From positions 33,812,914 through 33,876,913 of the forward strand of contig JARCOQ010000009.1 in assembly GCA_029207755.1 (NCBI GenBank): DNA of 64,000 nt, written 5' to 3'. This stretch comes from Chamaea fasciata (Eukaryota > Chordata > Aves > Passeriformes > Sylviidae). Both the position numbers and the translations under genes were made by a program. How positions within the stretch are numbered: position 1 is the stretch's first letter; each line of letters opens with the position of its first letter. Below are positions 62,901 to 64,000 of this stretch, one piece after another. The notes beneath the pieces were generated by a model. It was not told where the DNA came from. It worked only from the letters and a program-made list of their open reading frames with translations, and did no database searches.

Positions 62901-64000
62901 CCATTAGGGGCAGATCAATAGCCTGATTCCATGTGACAATTCCTGTGCTTCCAGGTCTCACTGGGCAAACATTGGGAAAACAGTCTTCTCAACAACCAGC
63001 CAGGAGGCACAGAAGACCTGAACTAAGGAGTGGAACTGAAAAGTTTAAAGTGAAAATTCAGAGTACTGCCCTCCGAAAATCCTTTTAAAGAAAAACTGTG
63101 AAGTTGGCACAGCCAATAAATTTGCACAGAGAGTTGCAGCACCTGTTTTCTATCCTAAACTACATTTTTTGTGCTGGGAACATGCATTTCAGCCCTGTTC
63201 TGATTGCTTCCTCTTTCCTTTCCCTGACAGTATTTTGTATATATGCCGCTCTCACATAATGCCTACAGCAATTCTGTGATTTACTGCTGGAAATACTGAC
63301 CTAGTTATGCTGCACAAAAGCTCTCCACACATCTTCAACTCTAAAGTTGGGGAAAACTTGACAGCTGCCTGAAAATCCCGTGTAGTAATGATATTGTAGC
63401 CGAAAGGGTCCAAAGATACCGGCAGGGTAACATTTATAAACAAGGTAACAGTTTTATAAAACCAACAGCATGACCAGAAAAGAAGGTAAGATTTCAGGGG
63501 GTGCAAATCCTTCACCAGGTTACCTGAGGACTCACTTAGGAACCTGGAAGCTTCTTTACTTTTTTTCCAGTTATTTTATTTCAAGGAAGCACTTTTTTGG
63601 GTGTAACTTTTAAAAAAGAATTTCGATCCCCTAAGAACAAAAGATGATCAAACGCAGGTATTACAATCACACAACTCTGCTGCAGCCCAAGCCCCTGCCT
63701 TGATTTCACAAGAACCGTGACAACTGATACACAGCTTCATGCAAAGCACAGCCTTTGCTTATGTTTATTAGGTAGGAACAATCACCATATGGCTTAGAAG
63801 CTTCCGTTTTAAACTCAGAAAACTGGTAATTTAGAAGAATAGAACAGTAGGCTTTAATACAAGTGATTTTGTTCTTCAGCTATCTAAAATGTATTCCCCG
63901 TTTCCTCTGCTGAGTTGACATACATTTGCTCCATCTAGTGGAAAGCTAATTAAGACATTTCATTTATAATGGAAATATTTGTTCAGCTGTTTAAAAATAG
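56917..64000 (-). other. CTNNA3: CTNNA3 intron, 5' of the first visible exon (partial)
   Basis: This continues the gene upstream in its own direction. The family exon that should precede TPEEL was searched for by eye on the minus strand and not found, so the whole stretch appears intronic. The content is unique AT-rich sequence with a TGG microsatellite at 58443-58460. I recognised no repeats, RNA genes or regulatory elements. Confidence 0.8.
58443..58460. repeat. TGG microsatellite
   Basis: Six perfect TGG units. A chance 92-codon frame starts at this repeat. Confidence 0.97.

Overview
The window is vertebrate nuclear DNA, almost all intron, and most likely from a passerine songbird. Three things point there: tails of CR1 LINEs (the dominant LINE of birds), several solitary endogenous-retrovirus LTRs of types common in songbird genomes, and short introns in a gene whose mammalian introns are very long. 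There are no bacterial-style genes. Nearly all open reading frames in the window are chance or repeat-driven.

The only gene I can identify is CTNNA3 (alpha-T-catenin), read on the minus strand. Four consecutive internal coding exons are visible, in transcription order: 56916-56824, 49224-49043, 20087-19982 and 11868-11734. Each has a canonical AG acceptor and GT donor, and the reading phases join exactly (0, 2, 2, 0). Together they give 172 uninterrupted codons covering the phosphorylatable acidic linker and the first part of the C-terminal actin-binding domain. The introns between them are 7,599, 28,955 and 8,113 bp. The window begins inside the intron downstream of the last visible exon and ends inside the intron upstream of the first. 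Neither end of the gene is present.

Layout by increasing coordinate. 1-8.7 kb is plain intron with a 14-bp-arm hairpin at 653-685 and one unexplained exon-like open stretch at 1238-1448 (+). 8.75-11.12 kb is a composite satellite locus: two blocks of degenerate GACAGRTA-type repeats, an LTR fragment between them, and a minisatellite of 56 units of exactly 16 bp. The CTNNA3 exon at 11.8 kb follows. 15.6-19.9 kb holds three LTRs, all antisense to the gene; the last ends 48 bp from a CTNNA3 splice donor. 20.1-49.0 kb is a long intron with A-rich tracts, a CpG-dense block near 41.3-41.6 kb and a CR1 tail at 47.4-47.8 kb. 49.2-56.8 kb has further CR1 scraps and a small tandem/palindrome cluster. 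56.9-64 kb is featureless intron apart from a short GGT microsatellite.

The strongest candidate for something unusual is the 8.75-11.12 kb composite satellite. I found no evidence of a new gene system; the window is mainly the interior of one cell-adhesion gene and the repeats it has collected.
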